From: Paractinoplanes atraurantiacus
GTDB lineage: Bacteria > Actinomycetota > Actinomycetes > Mycobacteriales > Micromonosporaceae
Assembly (NCBI RefSeq): GCF_900215205.1
Contig: NZ_OBDY01000004.1
Coordinates: 106,348 to 170,347, forward strand
DNA length: 64,000 nucleotides
Direction of reading: 5' to 3'
Of this stretch, positions 44,230 through 52,909 are shown one piece after another; the stretch's first letter is position 1, and the number at the start of each line of letters is the position of its first letter. The notes under the pieces are model-generated. The model was not told the DNA's origin. It did not search any database and saw only the letters and a program-made list of their open reading frames with translations. The translations under genes were made by a program, and so were the position numbers.

Positions 44230-45882
44230 GTGTCTGTTCGCACCTTCACGCCTTCCCCGTCCGGCGACCAACTCGCCGGCGACCACGCCCACCTGCGCGC
44301 CGAGAACGTCAGCGTCACCCTCGGCGCCCGGCGGGTCCTCACCAAGGTCTCCCTCACCGTCTCCGCGCGGTCCCGCCTGGCGATCGTCGGCGAGAACGGC
44401 CGCGGCAAGACGACCCTCCTGCGCGTTCTCGCCGGTCTCCTCACGCCCGACGAGGGCCGCGTTCACCGCGCCGGCAGCGCCGGCCTGGCCGACCAGGCAC
44501 TTCCCGCCGGCCCGGGCCTGACCGTAGGCACCCTCACCGGCGAAGCCCTGCGCGACGCCCACGCCGCCCTGGCCGCCCTCGACCGGGCCACCCACGATCT
44601 GGCCGCGACCGAGAGTGGCGGCCAAGCCGACCGCGAGGGCAGCCCCCACGACGCGGCCCACGCAGGCAGCGCCGCCCACCCAGGCAGCTCGATCCGGGCC
44701 GAAGGTGAGAGCGCCGAAGACCGCTACGCCGCCGCGCTCGAGCTCGCCACGCGGCTGGACGCGTGGGATGCCGAGCGGCGGGTCGATGTGGCGCTCGAAG
44801 CTCTCGGGGCCTGCACCGACCGGGGACGGGAGCTTCGCACCCTCTCCGTCGGGCAGCGCTATCGGGTGCGGCTCGCCTGCCTGCTCGGGGCCCGCTACGA
44901 CCTGCTCCTGCTGGACGAGCCGACCAACCACCTGGACGCCGCCGGGCTCGACTTCCTCACCGCGCGGCTGCGGGAGCACAGCGGCGGGTTCGCGCTGGTC
45001 AGCCACGATCGGGCGCTGCTGCGGGACGTGGCCCACGAGTTCCTCGATCTCGACCCCACCGAGGACGGGCTGCCCCGGGTGTACGCCGGCGGCTACGACG
45101 GCTGGCAGGACGGGCGCCGGCGTGACCGGCGGCGGTGGGAGCAGGCCTTCGAGGAGCAGCAGGCCGAGCACCAGCGGCTCAGCACCGCTGTCGACAAGGC
45201 CCGTGACCGGCTCAGCACCGGCTGGCGCCCACCCAAGGGCACCGGCCGGCATCAGCGCCAGACCCGCGCCCCGGGTGTCGTGCAGGCCCTCAACCGGGAG
45301 CGGGAAGCCCTCGACGCGCACCGCGTCACCGCCCCCGCACCGCCGCCGGTTCTCCGGTTTCCCGAGCTTGCGGTGCGGCCCGGCTTGCCTTTGGTGCGGG
45401 CTCACGGCGTACAACTCAATAATCGCCTCAACCACCCGGTCAGCGTGAGTGTCGATGGGGGTGATCGGTTGCTGGTGACCGGGCCGAACGGCGCCGGGAA
45501 GTCGACGCTGCTGGCCCTGCTGGCCGGCAAGCTCGAACCCACGGCCGGCACCGTGCGGCGTTCCCACCGGATCGCCTTCGTCGAGCAGGAGGTCTCGGCC
45601 GTGCAGGCGCCGCGGGAGCATTTCGGCCTGCTCGACGCCGAGGCGCTGCGCACCCCCGTCGACCGGCTGTCGCTGGGCCAGCAGCGCCGCCTCGACCTCG
45701 CCGCCCACCTGGCCGCCCGGCCCGACCTGCTGATCTTCGACGAGCCCACGAACCACCTGTCGGCGGCCCTGGTCGACGAGTTGACCGAGGCTCTGCGGGC
45801 CACGCCGGCGGCGGTGATCGTAGCGACACACGACCGTCAGCTCTTATCCGATTTATCCGACTGGCCGACACTGGCGCTATAG
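44230..45882 (+). CDS. Antibiotic-resistance-type ABC-F ribosomal protection ATPase
   Basis: 550 residues with two ABC domains and no membrane segments. Domain one has Walker [10 protein letters not shown] (about 54-62), signature LSVGQRYR and Walker [13 protein letters not shown]; domain two has GPNGAGKST (about 419-427), LSLGQQRR and [12 protein letters not shown]. The Arg/Lys/Gln-rich interdomain linker ([22 protein letters not shown]) enters the ribosomal E site. This layout matches actinobacterial TlrC/OleB/LmrC-type proteins that dislodge macrolides, lincosamides or streptogramins. An additional Ala/Gly-rich insertion in domain one (about 135-165) is atypical. GTG 44230 has GGAG 7 nt upstream. 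Regulation is probably by the leader peptide. Confidence 0.88.
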   Translation: MSVRTFTPSPSGDQLAGDHAHLRAENVSVTLGARRVLTKVSLTVSARSRLAIVGENGRGKTTLLRVLAGLLTPDEGRVHRAGSAGLADQALPAGPGLTVGTLTGEALRDAHAALAALDRATHDLAATESGGQADREGSPHDAAHAGSAAHPGSSIRAEGESAEDRYAAALELATRLDAWDAERRVDVALEALGACTDRGRELRTLSVGQRYRVRLACLLGARYDLLLLDEPTNHLDAAGLDFLTARLREHSGGFALVSHDRALLRDVAHEFLDLDPTEDGLPRVYAGGYDGWQDGRRRDRRRWEQAFEEQQAEHQRLSTAVDKARDRLSTGWRPPKGTGRHQRQTRAPGVVQALNREREALDAHRVTAPAPPPVLRFPELAVRPGLPLVRAHGVQLNNRLNHPVSVSVDGGDRLLVTGPNGAGKSTLLALLAGKLEPTAGTVRRSHRIAFVEQEVSAVQAPREHFGLLDAEALRTPVDRLSLGQQRRLDLAAHLAARPDLLIFDEPTNHLSAALVDELTEALRATPAAVIVATHDRQLLSDLSDWPTLAL

Positions 45883-46329
45883 CGGCCCGAGCACCCGGTT
45901 CCGTGTGTGCTGGTAGATCACCGAACTGCGAAAGCCCACGATCTCCCGCCGCTGGCTGAACTTGTCCATCAGGAAGGAGTGGAGGGCGTCGACGCTGGGC
46001 ACCGCCACGTGCACGAGCAGATCGTCGCCGCCCGCCACCACAAAAACCGACAAAACCTCGGGCAACCCGGTGACGTACGCCTTGACGCCCTCGATCACGT
46101 CGCGGCTCATCGGCCGGACCTGAAGGTGCAGGAAGGCCTGGACGTGCCGGTTGAGCGCGCCCAGGTCGACCTCCGCGTGATAGCCGGTCAGCACGCCCCG
46201 GTCACGCAGCAGCCGCACGCGCTCCAGGCAGGTCGAGGGCGCCACACCGACCAGCCGGGCCAGGTCGCGGTTGGTCAGCCGTGCGTTGTGCTGCAACTCC
46301 CGCACGATCGCCGAATCAATGTCGTCCAC
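45877..46329 (-). CDS. Lrp/AsnC family regulator
   Basis: 150 residues. The N-terminal helix-turn-helix (LDSxIV-like [41 protein letters not shown]) is followed by the RAM ligand-binding domain ([33 protein letters not shown]). It is divergent from the leucine dehydrogenase gene and probably controls it in response to a branched-chain amino acid, a common pairing. Its stop overlaps the ABC-F stop region by 6 bp, convergently. Confidence 0.9.
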   Translation of the reverse strand: MDDIDSAIVRELQHNARLTNRDLARLVGVAPSTCLERVRLLRDRGVLTGYHAEVDLGALNRHVQAFLHLQVRPMSRDVIEGVKAYVTGLPEVLSVFVVAGGDDLLVHVAVPSVDALHSFLMDKFSQRREIVGFRSSVIYQHTRNRVLGPL

Positions 46330-46439
46330 CGCGCCCTACTTCCCCGCTTCCACCGAACTTCGTTCGGCAAGTCTGCGCTGGACCCGGCCAGGCGTCTAGC
46401 TTTCGCGGCAAAGACCGATTGATGTGTACGGAGGAAGCG

Positions 46440-47630
46440 ATGTTCCCGCACGAGCGCGTGCTGATCCGCCGCGGCCCGGAGTCCGGCCTGCCGATCATCG
46501 TCGCCGTCCATTCGACAGCCCTGGGCCAGGCCCTGGGCGGCTGCCGGATGAAGGAGTACCCGGATTGGCGCGACGGCTTGGAGGACGCCCTCCGCCTGTC
46601 CGCCGCGATGTCCGAGAAGTGCGCCCTGGCCGGCATGCCCCACGGCGGCGGCAAGACAGTGGTGGTCACGTCGAGTTCCTTCGACCGCACAGCCGCCCTG
46701 CACGACGTAGGCACAGTGATCGAGGAGCTGAACGGCCTCTACGCGACGGGTCCGGACGTGGGCACCGGCCCCGCCGACATGCTCACCATCGCCGAACGCA
46801 CCAGCCACGTCTTCTGCCGCCCCGCCGACTCCGGCGGCAGCGGCGACTCGTCCCCCGCCACCGCCCTCGGAACCGTGGCGGCCCTCCGCGCCGTCTGCGC
46901 CATCCTGTCCGGCCAAAGCGCCATCAATACAACGCCTCCCGCCCGAAATGTCGCAAACAGCGGGCTGCCCGGCGCCGCAGGGCGCACGCTGGCCGGGCGG
47001 AGCGCCGCGGAAAGCACGCTGGCCGGGCAGAGCGCCGCAGAGGGCACGCTGGCCGGGCGGAGCGTCGCGGAAAGCACGCTGGCCGGGCGAAGCTTCGCGG
47101 TGCTCGGGCTTGGGCATGTGGGCAAGCGCGTAGCGCGATTGCTTGCGGAGGCGGGCGCCAAGCTTGTGGTCAGCGACATCGACCCGGCTCGGCGCGAGGT
47201 GGCCGCCGAGCTGGGCGCCACCTGGGCCACCCCGGACGAGTGCCTGACCGCCGAGGTCGACGTCCTCGTCCCGGCCGCGCTGGGCGGCCTGCTGACCCCG
47301 GCCGTAGTCCCGGCCCTGCGCTGCACTGCCATCGCCGGCCCGGCCAACAACCAGTTGGACGCCCCGTCCACCGCCGACCTCCTGCACGCGCGGGGCATCC
47401 TCTGGGCACCCGACTACATCGTCAGCGCCGGCGGCGTCCTGCGCGCCACCGCCGTCGAGCTGCACCACGAAACGCCGGCCCAGGTGACAGCCCGCCTGAA
47501 CGGCATAGCCACCACCTTGACCGCCATCTTCGAGACCGCCGAACGCAAAGGCATCACCCCCGCCGCCGCGGCAGCAGCGGAGGCTCAGCGCCGGATAAAT
47601 CCGACATCGGACCGGGGTGAGGCCGAGTAG
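46440..47630 (+). CDS. Leucine/valine/phenylalanine dehydrogenase
   Basis: 396 residues. Oxidatively deaminates branched-chain or aromatic amino acids with NAD. The catalytic domain has GGCRMKEY, substrate lysine in MSEKCALAGMPHGGGKTVV (about K60 and K72) and TGPDVGTGPADM. The C-terminal Rossmann domain starts at SFAVLGLGHVGKRVARLL. Between them an extra segment (about residues 165-222) is built from four 10-residue repeats of TLAGRSAAES type, absent from usual family members. ATG 46440 has GGAGG just upstream; an earlier ATG at 46422 is less suited. The divergent Lrp gene is probably its regulator. Confidence 0.88.
   Translation: MFPHERVLIRRGPESGLPIIVAVHSTALGQALGGCRMKEYPDWRDGLEDALRLSAAMSEKCALAGMPHGGGKTVVVTSSSFDRTAALHDVGTVIEELNGLYATGPDVGTGPADMLTIAERTSHVFCRPADSGGSGDSSPATALGTVAALRAVCAILSGQSAINTTPPARNVANSGLPGAAGRTLAGRSAAESTLAGQSAAEGTLAGRSVAESTLAGRSFAVLGLGHVGKRVARLLAEAGAKLVVSDIDPARREVAAELGATWATPDECLTAEVDVLVPAALGGLLTPAVVPALRCTAIAGPANNQLDAPSTADLLHARGILWAPDYIVSAGGVLRATAVELHHETPAQVTARLNGIATTLTAIFETAERKGITPAAAAAAEAQRRINPTSDRGEAE
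46984..47103 (+). repeat. In-frame 30-bp tandem repeat in the dehydrogenase gene
   Basis: Four consecutive 30-bp units (46984, 47014, 47044, 47074), each starting GCACGCTGGCCGGGC and encoding TLAGRSAAES-like decapeptides. The last unit merges into the genuine LAGRSFAVLG start of the NAD-binding domain, so the array looks like tandem duplication of that junction. Frame is preserved. Confidence 0.9.
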
Positions 47631-47797
47631 ACGCAGCCCTCGTCAGGACCGAAGCCAAGCGAACGCAGCACCGCGCAGGCCGCCTGCAGCCCGCTGCGGG
47701 AGGGAAGGCCCCTTTGCGCCGCGTAGATGGCGCAGGCCAAATCACTCGCGCGTAGATCAAGCCGAACCGCGCGGTGAAAAGGGCCGAACTCGCTGTG

Positions 47798-47901
47798 CGC
47801 AGCGTAGGCCGGACCCCGCCGCCCGCAGCGCAGACCGGACCCCGCCACCCCGCAGCGCAGGCCAGATTTGTTGCTCGCGGCGTAGGCCGGACCCCGCCGC
47901 C
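47798..47901. repeat. Imperfect ~26-bp direct repeats
   Basis: Copies begin near 47798, 47824, 47851 and 47877. Three share GGCCGGACCCCGCCGCC or close variants; the third diverges into GGCCAGATTTG. The spacing is irregular by one or two bases. Confidence 0.6.
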
Positions 47902-47910
47902 GGGCCTGGG

Positions 47911-47970
47911 GCGGGCGGCGGGCGGCGGGCGGCGGGCGGCGGGCGGCGGGCGGCGGGCGGCGGGCGGCGG
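47911..47970 (+). repeat. GCGGGCG heptamer array, G-quadruplex potential
   Basis: Eight and a half uninterrupted copies of GCGGGCG. The + strand therefore has a GGG run every 7 bases with 4-base CGGC loops, which satisfies the simple G-quadruplex rule (four or more G3 tracts). It lies 17 bp beyond the stop of the convergent small gene at 47987. Confidence 0.9.
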
Positions 47971-47986
47971 AAGGGTGGACCGTGGA

Positions 47987-48187
47987 TTACCAGGCGAAGC
48001 GGCGGCGCTTCTTCTGGGGCTGGCGGCCGAAGCCGGCCAGCAAGTCGGCGCCCTGGCGCATGTAGCGGGTGGTGCGGGTCGGGCCCTTGCGGGCCTCCAG
48101 CCGGTCGCTCAGCTTGCGGAAGCCGGCGGCGGCGAGGGGGATCGCGACGGCCATGATGACGAAACGGCGAATCAGGCTGAAAATCAT
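47987..48187 (-). CDS. Small conserved actinobacterial membrane-associated protein
   Basis: 66 residues. An N-terminal hydrophobic segment (MIFSLIRRFVIMAVAIPLAAAGF) is followed by a basic, conserved-looking tail (KLSDRLEARKGPTRTTRYMRQGADLL...KKRRRF). The RLExRxGPxRTTRxxRxGxDxL pattern recurs in small proteins of streptomycetes and relatives, but no function is known to me. It lies 15 bp downstream of the GIY-YIG gene on the same strand and may share its transcript. Confidence 0.7.
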   Translation of the reverse strand: MIFSLIRRFVIMAVAIPLAAAGFRKLSDRLEARKGPTRTTRYMRQGADLLAGFGRQPQKKRRRFAW

Positions 48188-48202
48188 GGAACGTACATAC
48201 CC

Positions 48203-49120
48203 CTAGGAACCAGGTCGAACACTCTCCGCGACCAATCGGGTGGCCAATTCCGCGTTGCGGCCGGCGAAGTCGCGCCACTGGGCCGGGGTCCGCGCCAGAT
48301 GCGGCTCCGCCGCCGCCCGGGAGCATTTGCGCTGCTCCCAGCCACTCAAGCGACCACTGCGAATCTGGAAACGAACCAATACCCCGTCGGCCCAGCCGTA
48401 CGCCTCGGCGTCGCCGCCCGGCACCAGCGTCGTCACCTTCTGCTCGGCCACGACCCAGTCGACCGCCTCGATCTCCTGCTGGATCCGGGCCGCCAGCTCG
48501 AAGCCCAGCCGCTCCGAGGCCCGGTCCCGCAGCTCCACCAGCCGGGACCTCAGCTGCGCGACCGCGGCCGGCTCGCGCCGCAGGACCGCCGTGATCAGCT
48601 CGACGAAGCGGTCCCGGTCGCCCGCGCCGACCCCGCGGATCGCCGCCATGTCGCGCTGCGAACCGCCCAGCCGGTCACCCGTGTACCGCAGCGGCATCAC
48701 CCGCTCCAGCGCCGAGACGGCCAGCCGTGCCTGCGTACCCCCTAAATAAGGTCCGAAGACCAGACCGCCGGAAGCGGCCGGCGGCCAATGCGCCGCCTGC
48801 ACCGTGAAGTCGGCGAGCCGGATGCAGAACGGCACCTCCATGCCGCCGCGGATCCGGTTCCAGCGCGGCTTGGACCGTTCCAGCAGGTTGCGTTCGAGCC
48901 AGGCCGCCTCGTGCACCGAGTCGCAGGTCAGCGCCTCGATCCGGGTGATCTGCGGAACCATGCGGGCCAGGTGGCGGCGTTTTCCCAGGTCGGTCCAGTA
49001 CGAGCCGACGCGGTAGCGCAGCTCGGTGGCCCGTCCGATGTAGAGCACGTGGCCCCGCTCGTCCCGGAAGCGGTAGACGCCGGGCGCGACCGGGAGCCGG
49101 GGAACCAGCGCGCGGGTCAA
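48203..49120 (-). CDS. GIY-YIG nuclease-domain protein (UvrC/Cho-like)
   Basis: 305 residues. The N-terminal GIY-YIG domain is PVAPGVYRFRDERGHVLYIGRATELRYRV, with the catalytic region EAAWLERNLLERSKPRWN (Glu) typical of UvrC. A UvrBC-like coiled segment follows (LRSRLVELRDRASERLGFELAARIQQEIEAVDWV). There is no helix-hairpin-helix C-terminus and no RNase H-like half, so it is not full UvrC and resembles Cho-type nucleases. The start is TTG 49120, overlapping the glnE stop (TTGA). Translational coupling to glnE is notable because the functions seem unrelated. Confidence 0.8.
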   Translation of the reverse strand: MTRALVPRLPVAPGVYRFRDERGHVLYIGRATELRYRVGSYWTDLGKRRHLARMVPQITRIEALTCDSVHEAAWLERNLLERSKPRWNRIRGGMEVPFCIRLADFTVQAAHWPPAASGGLVFGPYLGGTQARLAVSALERVMPLRYTGDRLGGSQRDMAAIRGVGAGDRDRFVELITAVLRREPAAVAQLRSRLVELRDRASERLGFELAARIQQEIEAVDWVVAEQKVTTLVPGGDAEAYGWADGVLVRFQIRSGRLSGWEQRKCSRAAAEPHLARTPAQWRDFAGRNAELATRLVAESVRPGS

Positions 49121-52098
49121 GAGTCGAGGACCCGTTCCATGGCGGCCCGGGAGCGGCGGGTCAGGCGCAGGTAGCGGTCGACGAACTCGCCCGGGTCGCC
49201 GCCGCCGAGCAGCTGCACCGTGCCGGCCAGTTCGACGCCGTGCCGGGGCAGCTGGTCGGTCGGGCGGCCCCGCACCAGGGTCAGGGCGTTGCGCACCTGG
49301 GCGGCCAGGGTCCAGCCGGCCGTCATCGCCGCCGCGTCGACCTTGTCGACCAGTTTCGCCTTCACCGCCGCGGCCAGGGCGTCCAGGGTCCTCGTTCGCT
49401 TGAGGTCCGTGACCGCGTACGCGTGAAGCAATTGCAGTAGTTGCACCGCCCACTCCACGTCGGACAGACCACCGCGGCCGAGCTTGGTGTGTGTATGCGG
49501 GTCGGCGTTGCGCGGCAGGCGCTCCACCTCGACCCGGGCCTTGATGCGCCGGATCTCCACCACCTGCTCGCGGGTGAGCCCGCCGTCGGGGTAGCGGATA
49601 GGGTCGGCCAGCGTCTCGAACTCGCGGCCGAGAGTCTCGTCGCCGCAGACGAAACGGGCCCGCAGCAGCGCCTGCGCCTCCCACACCTTCGACCAGCGGG
49701 CGTAGTACTGCTGGTAGGCGGCCAGGCTGCGGACCAGAGGACCCTGCCTGCCCTCGGGCCGAAGGTCGGCGTCGATGCCCAGCTCGGGGTCGGGCGCGGG
49801 CGCGCTCAGCGACCGGCGCAGCTCCTCGGCGATGGCCAGGGCGGCGGATCCGTTGTCGGCGCCGTCGTAGACGAACAGCACGTCGGCGTCGGACGGGTAG
49901 CTCATCTCGTAGCCGCCGAGCCGGCCCATCCCGATGATGGCGAAGCGCATGCCGGGCGGGCCCGGCTTGGCCCGGCGGGCCACGGACAGGGCCGCGTTGA
50001 GGGTGGCGTCGGTGACGTCGGAGAGCGCGATGCCGATCGCGTTGACGTCCAGCGGCTGGGCCGGGGCCAGCTCGCCGGCCCGGCTCAGGATGTCGGCGCA
50101 GGCCAGCCGGAACAGCTCGCGGCGGCGCAGGGCCCGGATGGCGGCGATGGCCTTGACCGGGTCGCCGGCGTGCCGTTCGGCGGCCGCGGCGAAGCCGTCG
50201 ATCAGCGACTCGCGCTTGCGGGGCTGCAGCTCGGCGTCGTCGGCCAGCAGCCGCAGCGCCTCGGGGTCGCGGGTGAGCAGGTCGGTCGCATAACGGGACA
50301 GGCCGAGGATCCGGGCCAGCCGCAGGGCGACCGGGCCGCCGTCGCGCAGCAGCCGCAGATACCACGGTGTGCTGCCGAGCTTGTCGGAGACGGTCCGGTA
50401 GTTGAGCAGGCCGCGGTCGGGCTCGGGGGCGTCGGCGAACTCCTGGAGCAGCATCGGCAGCAGGTGGCGCTGGATGGCCGAGGTGCGGGTGACACCGCCG
50501 GTGAGCGCCTGCAGGTGGCGCAGGGCGCCGGCCGGGTCGGCGAAGCCGAGGGTCTTGAGCCGGCGGCCGGCCGACTCGGTGGTCATCCGCAGCGCCTCGG
50601 CCGGCACCCGGGCCACCGCCTCCAGCAGCGGTTGGTAGAGCAGCTTGACGTGCAGGCGGCGCACCTGGGCGGCGTGGCCGACCCAGTCCGAGCGGAACGC
50701 GCCGACCGCGTCGCGGCCGGGCATGGCCGTATATCCGAGGGCGGCCGCGAGCCAGCGGAGCCCTTCCGGATCGTCGGGCACGGTGTGCGTACGTCTCAAT
50801 TGTTGCAGTTGAAGTCGGTGTTCCACGCCGCGCAGGAAGCGGTAGCCGCGCAGCAGGGTCTCGCCGTCCTCGCGGCCGACGTAGCCGCCGGCGACCAGCG
50901 CGCGCAGGGCCGGCAGCGTGCCGCCGGAGCGCAGCGTCTCGTCGACGCGGCCGTGCACGAGCTGGAGCAGCTGCACGGCGAACTCGATGTCGCGCAGCCC
51001 GCCCGGCCCGCGCTTGATCTCGCGTTCCATCTGGTTGGCCGGCACGTTCTCGATGATCTTGCGGCGCATGTCGCGGACGTCGGCCACCGCCTCGGGCCGC
51101 TCGGCCGCCTGCCACACCAGCGGGGCCAGGTCGTCGATCCACTGCTGGCCGAGGGCCAGGTCGCCGGCGGCCGGTCGGGCCTTGAGCAGGGCCTGGAACT
51201 CCCACGTGCGGGCCCAGCGCCGGTAGTACGCCTGGTGGCTGGCCAGCGTGCGGACCAGCGGGCCGCGGCTGCCCTCGGGGCGCAGCGCCGCGTCGACCGG
51301 CCAGGCGACCTGTCCGCAGATCTCGATGAGCCGGGCCGCGATCGTGGTGCCGGCGCTCAGGTCCTCGTCGCTGTCGGCCACGAAGATGACGTCCACGTCG
51401 GACACGTAGTTGAGCTCGTTGCCGCCGCACTTGCCCATCGCGACGACCGCCAGGCGGGGCTCCGTTTTCACCCCGGCGACCGCGATGGCGTACGCGGCCC
51501 CGAGCGTCTCGTCGGCGAGGCGTGACAGGGCCGCCATGGTCGGCTCGAGCCCGCGCCCGCCGGTCAGGTCGGCGGCGGCGATCCGCAGCAGCGAGACCCG
51601 GTAGGCCCGGCGCAGCTCGGGAATGCTGGGAACGCCGTCGACCTCGAGGCCACCCTCGGCGTTCGGCGGCATGCCGGTCTTGCCGGTGGCCAGCACCCGC
51701 CAGTCGTCCGGGTTGGCCACCAGGTGGTCGCCCAGCGCGGACGACGCGCCCAGCACCGCGATCATGCGGCGGCGCAGGCCGGCGTCCTGGGTCAGTCCTC
51801 GCAGGATCGCGTCGGTCGCCTCGTTGGTGGCGATCTCGCCGCCGGGACCGGTGACCGGGCCGCCGTTGCCCCGGGCCGCGGCCCGCCCGGCCGCCTCGAC
51901 CAGCCGGTGCAGCTGGCGCAGGGCCAGGGTCGGGTCGGCGGCGCGGGACAGCGCGGTGAGCAGCTCGGCCGCCTCGGGGCCGGCCGGCGCCTGCGCCTCG
52001 GTGTCCCACAGGCGCAGGCCGCTCGGGCCGACCAGGTCGGCCGCGCGCACCCCGTCGTCGGCGAAGCCGTACCGGGCGAGCCGGCTGGGCCTGGTCAC
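49117..52098 (-). CDS. glnE: Glutamine synthetase adenylyltransferase/adenylyl-removing enzyme
   Basis: Adds and removes AMP on the tyrosine of GlnA. The 993-residue product has two nucleotidyltransferase domains: N-terminal deadenylylase motif VAMGKCGGNELNYVSDVDVIFV (near residue 210) and C-terminal adenylylase motif IGMGRLGGYEMSYPSDADVLFV (near residue 720). A conserved WEFQALLKARP precedes a helical linker. GlnA at 27.4 kb has the target loop. ATG 52098 is used. It is 1 bp downstream of the amidotransferase gene and overlaps the GIY-YIG gene, forming a three-gene unit. Confidence 0.94.
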   Translation of the reverse strand: MTRPSRLARYGFADDGVRAADLVGPSGLRLWDTEAQAPAGPEAAELLTALSRAADPTLALRQLHRLVEAAGRAAARGNGGPVTGPGGEIATNEATDAILRGLTQDAGLRRRMIAVLGASSALGDHLVANPDDWRVLATGKTGMPPNAEGGLEVDGVPSIPELRRAYRVSLLRIAAADLTGGRGLEPTMAALSRLADETLGAAYAIAVAGVKTEPRLAVVAMGKCGGNELNYVSDVDVIFVADSDEDLSAGTTIAARLIEICGQVAWPVDAALRPEGSRGPLVRTLASHQAYYRRWARTWEFQALLKARPAAGDLALGQQWIDDLAPLVWQAAERPEAVADVRDMRRKIIENVPANQMEREIKRGPGGLRDIEFAVQLLQLVHGRVDETLRSGGTLPALRALVAGGYVGREDGETLLRGYRFLRGVEHRLQLQQLRRTHTVPDDPEGLRWLAAALGYTAMPGRDAVGAFRSDWVGHAAQVRRLHVKLLYQPLLEAVARVPAEALRMTTESAGRRLKTLGFADPAGALRHLQALTGGVTRTSAIQRHLLPMLLQEFADAPEPDRGLLNYRTVSDKLGSTPWYLRLLRDGGPVALRLARILGLSRYATDLLTRDPEALRLLADDAELQPRKRESLIDGFAAAAERHAGDPVKAIAAIRALRRRELFRLACADILSRAGELAPAQPLDVNAIGIALSDVTDATLNAALSVARRAKPGPPGMRFAIIGMGRLGGYEMSYPSDADVLFVYDGADNGSAALAIAEELRRSLSAPAPDPELGIDADLRPEGRQGPLVRSLAAYQQYYARWSKVWEAQALLRARFVCGDETLGREFETLADPIRYPDGGLTREQVVEIRRIKARVEVERLPRNADPHTHTKLGRGGLSDVEWAVQLLQLLHAYAVTDLKRTRTLDALAAAVKAKLVDKVDAAAMTAGWTLAAQVRNALTLVRGRPTDQLPRHGVELAGTVQLLGGGDPGEFVDRYLRLTRRSRAAMERVLDS

Positions 52099-52884
52099 TT
52101 ACTGCCCCAGCAGCGGGAGGGTGCGGCCGGTGCCCGGGTTCGGTATGTCGGCGTCGGGCAGCGTGCCCAGGGCCAGTGAGGCGAACCGGGCCGCGAACGG
52201 CTGCCAGACCTCCTCGACGTCGGCCAGGATCTGGGCCGTGGCGTAAACGACGGCCTCGGCGTCGTAGCCGAGCTCGTCGATGCTCTCGCGGTCGCTGGCC
52301 GCCCACTGCTCGATCATCGCGGCGTCGCACTCGATGTGGAACTGCACGCCCCAGGCGCGGTCGCCGAGACGGAACGCCTGATGCGGGTAGCGGCTGGAGG
52401 CGGCGAGCAGGACGGCCCTGAGCGGCAGCTCGGTGATCTCGTCGCGGTGCCACTGGATCACGTCGGGCAGCAGCGGCACCCACTTGAACAGCGGGTCGGT
52501 GTCGGCCGCGTCGCGCTTACCGACCAGGCCGGGGCCGATCTCGGGGCCGGCGGTGCTGCGCTCGACCAGGCCGCCGTGCGCGGAGGCGAGCAGTTGGCCG
52601 CCGAGGCAGACGCCGAGGGTGGGCACGCGATGCCGCACGGCCTTGCGCAGCAGCCCCTCGAGGGCCGGGAACCAGGGCGCGCCGGGAGAGCCCCCGGAGT
52701 CGGGGTACGCGTTCTGGTCGCCGCCGAGGACGACCAGGGCCAGATACCCGTCGAGGTCGTCCGGCAGCTGGTCACCGGCGTGCGGGCGCAGCACGGTGAG
52801 CTCGAGGCCGGCCTCGGTCAGCCACTCCCCCAGCCGGCGCGGATCGTCCGTCGGATCGTTCTCGATGACAAGTGCGGTGGCCAC
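52099..52884 (-). CDS. Class I glutamine amidotransferase-like protein
   Basis: 261 residues. The nucleophile elbow is TLGVCLGGQLLAS (Cys near residue 93), the catalytic His is in AWGVQFHIE, and the Glu is two residues on. It is a stand-alone GATase1 of the GMP-synthase-like group; the acceptor is unknown. Start GTG 52884 (VATALVIENDPTDDP) is supported by homologue starts and a TAGCCT -10 box exactly 7 nt upstream. It heads the glnE operon, which suggests a glutamine- or nitrogen-related role (inference). Confidence 0.85.
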   Translation of the reverse strand: MATALVIENDPTDDPRRLGEWLTEAGLELTVLRPHAGDQLPDDLDGYLALVVLGGDQNAYPDSGGSPGAPWFPALEGLLRKAVRHRVPTLGVCLGGQLLASAHGGLVERSTAGPEIGPGLVGKRDAADTDPLFKWVPLLPDVIQWHRDEITELPLRAVLLAASSRYPHQAFRLGDRAWGVQFHIECDAAMIEQWAASDRESIDELGYDAEAVVYATAQILADVEEVWQPFAARFASLALGTLPDADIPNPGTGRTLPLLGQ

Positions 52885-52891
52885 GCCCACG

Positions 52892-52901
52892 AGGCTAACG
52901 T
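52892..52901. promoter_or_regulatory. Overlapping divergent -10 boxes
   Basis: AGGCTAACGT contains TAACGT for the + strand (8 nt before the ltrA ATG) and, on the minus strand, TAGCCT (7 nt before the amidotransferase GTG). The two boxes share the central TA. Both spacings are those of leaderless actinobacterial transcripts. Confidence 0.5.
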
Positions 52902-52909
52902 GTTCACCC

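Larger units (their letters stand above)
47631..47986. other. Repeat-rich intergenic region
   Basis: No gene is supported. From about 47798 to 47901 there are four imperfect 26-28-bp repeats built on GCAGCG(T/C)AGGCCGGACCCC. They are followed at 47911 by a GCGGGCG heptamer array. A 69-bp stretch just after the dehydrogenase resembles degenerate coding sequence, but no frame is convincing. Confidence 0.55.

Noticed and set aside
42562-45831. 1089-codon minus-strand frame
   Set aside because: Spans two convincing + strand genes and their intergenic leader; low-complexity Gly/Arg/Gln composition.
49441-51525. 694-codon + strand frame
   Set aside because: Antisense to glnE, whose two nucleotidyltransferase motifs are intact.
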